Source: Oscillospiraceae bacterium
Lineage (GTDB): Bacteria; Bacillota; Clostridia; Oscillospirales; Oscillospiraceae
Direction of reading: 5' to 3'
Assembly (NCBI GenBank): GCA_017624645.1
Contig: JAGAMQ010000036.1
Span: forward strand, 1-7,717
DNA length: 7,717 nucleotides
Under the pieces are notes generated by a model that saw nothing but the letters and a program-made list of their open reading frames with translations, was not told the DNA's origin and searched no databases. Positions 6,815 to 7,717 of the stretch are shown here, one piece after another (positions within the stretch are counted from its first letter, which is position 1; each line of letters starts with the position of its first letter). The position numbers were made by a program, and so were the translations under genes.

Positions 6815-7702
6815 TTGGATATTTCCATTAACGGTGCAAGGGTCCTGTGGACACTGGAAAATGTCCCTCTGTTTGGCACCGTCCATATCACCCAAACGGT
6901 GTTGGTCAGCTGGGTGGTTATGGCCATTATTACGGCGCTGTGTATCTGGCTGGGTTCCGGACTGAAGCTTACCGGAATTTCCCGAAAGCAGGCGGTGGCA
7001 GAACTGGCAGTGACTTCCCAGATCAAATTCTGTCACAGTAACATGGGGACCGGCTTTGACCGGTATATTCCCCTGGTGGGTACGATCTTTGCCACCAGTG
7101 TTATTTCCAATCTTATCAGCCTGCTGGGCTTTTGGAGCCCTACTGCTGACCTGATGACGGAATTAGGCTGGGCTTTGGTGGTTTTTGTGATCATCACCTA
7201 CCATAAGATCAAAGCTTCCGGCATCGGCGGCTATTTCAAAGGCTTTTTGGACCCCATCTTTGTCATGGCACCCATCAATATCATGGCAGAACTGTTTACC
7301 CCTATCAGCATGGCTTGCCGTCACTTCGGCAACATCCTGTCCGGTACGGTCATCAGCGCCCTGATCTACGGCGCACTGACTGCTTTGAGCCATGGACTTT
7401 TGCAACTGTTGGGCGGTAGCCTTTGGGTAGCACTGATCATCACAGTGGCCGGTGTGGCACTGATCCTTTTGCGGAAGAAGCTGCCAAAGAAAATATTCTT
7501 TATCATCGGCGTGGTGGCAACCGTCCTTGGAGGACTGTCTCTGCTGAGTAAGCTGGGAGGCTTCTTTACCCAGGTGCCTTGGCTGGCTGTGGGTATCCCG
7601 GCAGTTACCAGCTTCTACTTTGACTGGTTCGGCGGCTGCATCCAGGCATTTATCTTCTGCACACTGACAACCATTTTTATCAAACAGGCTGCCGGGGAAT
7701 AA
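6815..7702 (+). CDS. atpB: F-type ATP synthase subunit a, with an enlarged region before the last helix
   Basis: Membrane stator subunit that forms the two ion half-channels against the c-ring. The essential arginine is R169 in I-S-M-A-C-R-H-F-G-N, matching R210 of E. coli. The closing signature is G-G-C-I-Q277-A-F-I-F-x-x-L-T. T178 replaces the channel Glu219 of E. coli, and D270 sits where E. coli has His245, a swap seen in other bacteria. At 295 residues it is longer than usual. R169 to Q277 spans 108 residues against 42 in E. coli (R210 to Q252), and the excess includes two extra hydrophobic segments (about 203-219 and 227-245) around R-K-K-L-P-K-K. The start codon is TTG, supported by GAGGTGA (6802-6808) six bases upstream, which overlaps the atpI stop; no in-frame ATG is suitably placed. 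H+ versus Na+ use cannot be told without subunit c. Confidence 0.96.
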   Translation: MDISINGARVLWTLENVPLFGTVHITQTVLVSWVVMAIITALCIWLGSGLKLTGISRKQAVAELAVTSQIKFCHSNMGTGFDRYIPLVGTIFATSVISNLISLLGFWSPTADLMTELGWALVVFVIITYHKIKASGIGGYFKGFLDPIFVMAPINIMAELFTPISMACRHFGNILSGTVISALIYGALTALSHGLLQLLGGSLWVALIITVAGVALILLRKKLPKKIFFIIGVVATVLGGLSLLSKLGGFFTQVPWLAVGIPAVTSFYFDWFGGCIQAFIFCTLTTIFIKQAAGE

Positions 7703-7717
7703 CGGCAGCAGAATATA

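Overview
The window is bacterial chromosomal DNA of moderate GC (roughly mid-50s percent by eye, not counted). It is densely packed, with strong AGGAGG-type ribosome binding sites and AT-rich promoter islands. The gene content and neighbourhoods fit an anaerobic Clostridia-type Firmicute, most likely Oscillospirales/Ruminococcaceae-like: M24 aminopeptidase–efp–CD1247-like acidic protein, recD2–comF–mreB, and an atp operon opening with two small membrane genes. The genus cannot be named from the sequence alone.

Left part, + strand (1-1766): the 3' end of an M24 Xaa-Pro aminopeptidase, cut by the window edge. Next come a clear promoter and elongation factor P (efp), then a co-transcribed acidic protein with a C-terminal cysteine cluster. 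A strong intrinsic terminator and a second long hairpin (about 1781-1880) separate this unit from the convergent one.

Middle part, - strand (5847 down to 1926): recD2 (DNA helicase), comF (phosphoribosyltransferase-like) and an mreB-type actin gene form one tightly spaced operon. The mreB gene is broken by a one-base deletion near 2393. Restoring one base gives a normal 348-residue MreB, so this is either a recent pseudogene or a sequencing/assembly error.

Right part, + strand (6008-7717): a consensus-like promoter drives the start of an F-type ATP synthase operon: an AtpZ/AtpI-family gene, ATP synthase subunit I, and atpB (subunit a). The window ends just after atpB, where the subunit c gene would be expected. 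Subunit a has about 60 more residues than usual between its essential arginine helix and its last helix, apparently an extra transmembrane hairpin.

These are mostly housekeeping genes: translation of polyproline, DNA repair/uptake, cell shape and energy conversion. I found no phage, IS element, CRISPR array, tRNA/rRNA or defence system, and nothing I would call a new biological system. The points most worth checking are the mreB frameshift and the subunit a insertion. No stretch over 300 bases lacks a gene; the longest intergenic gaps are 597-714, 1767-1925 and 5848-6063.
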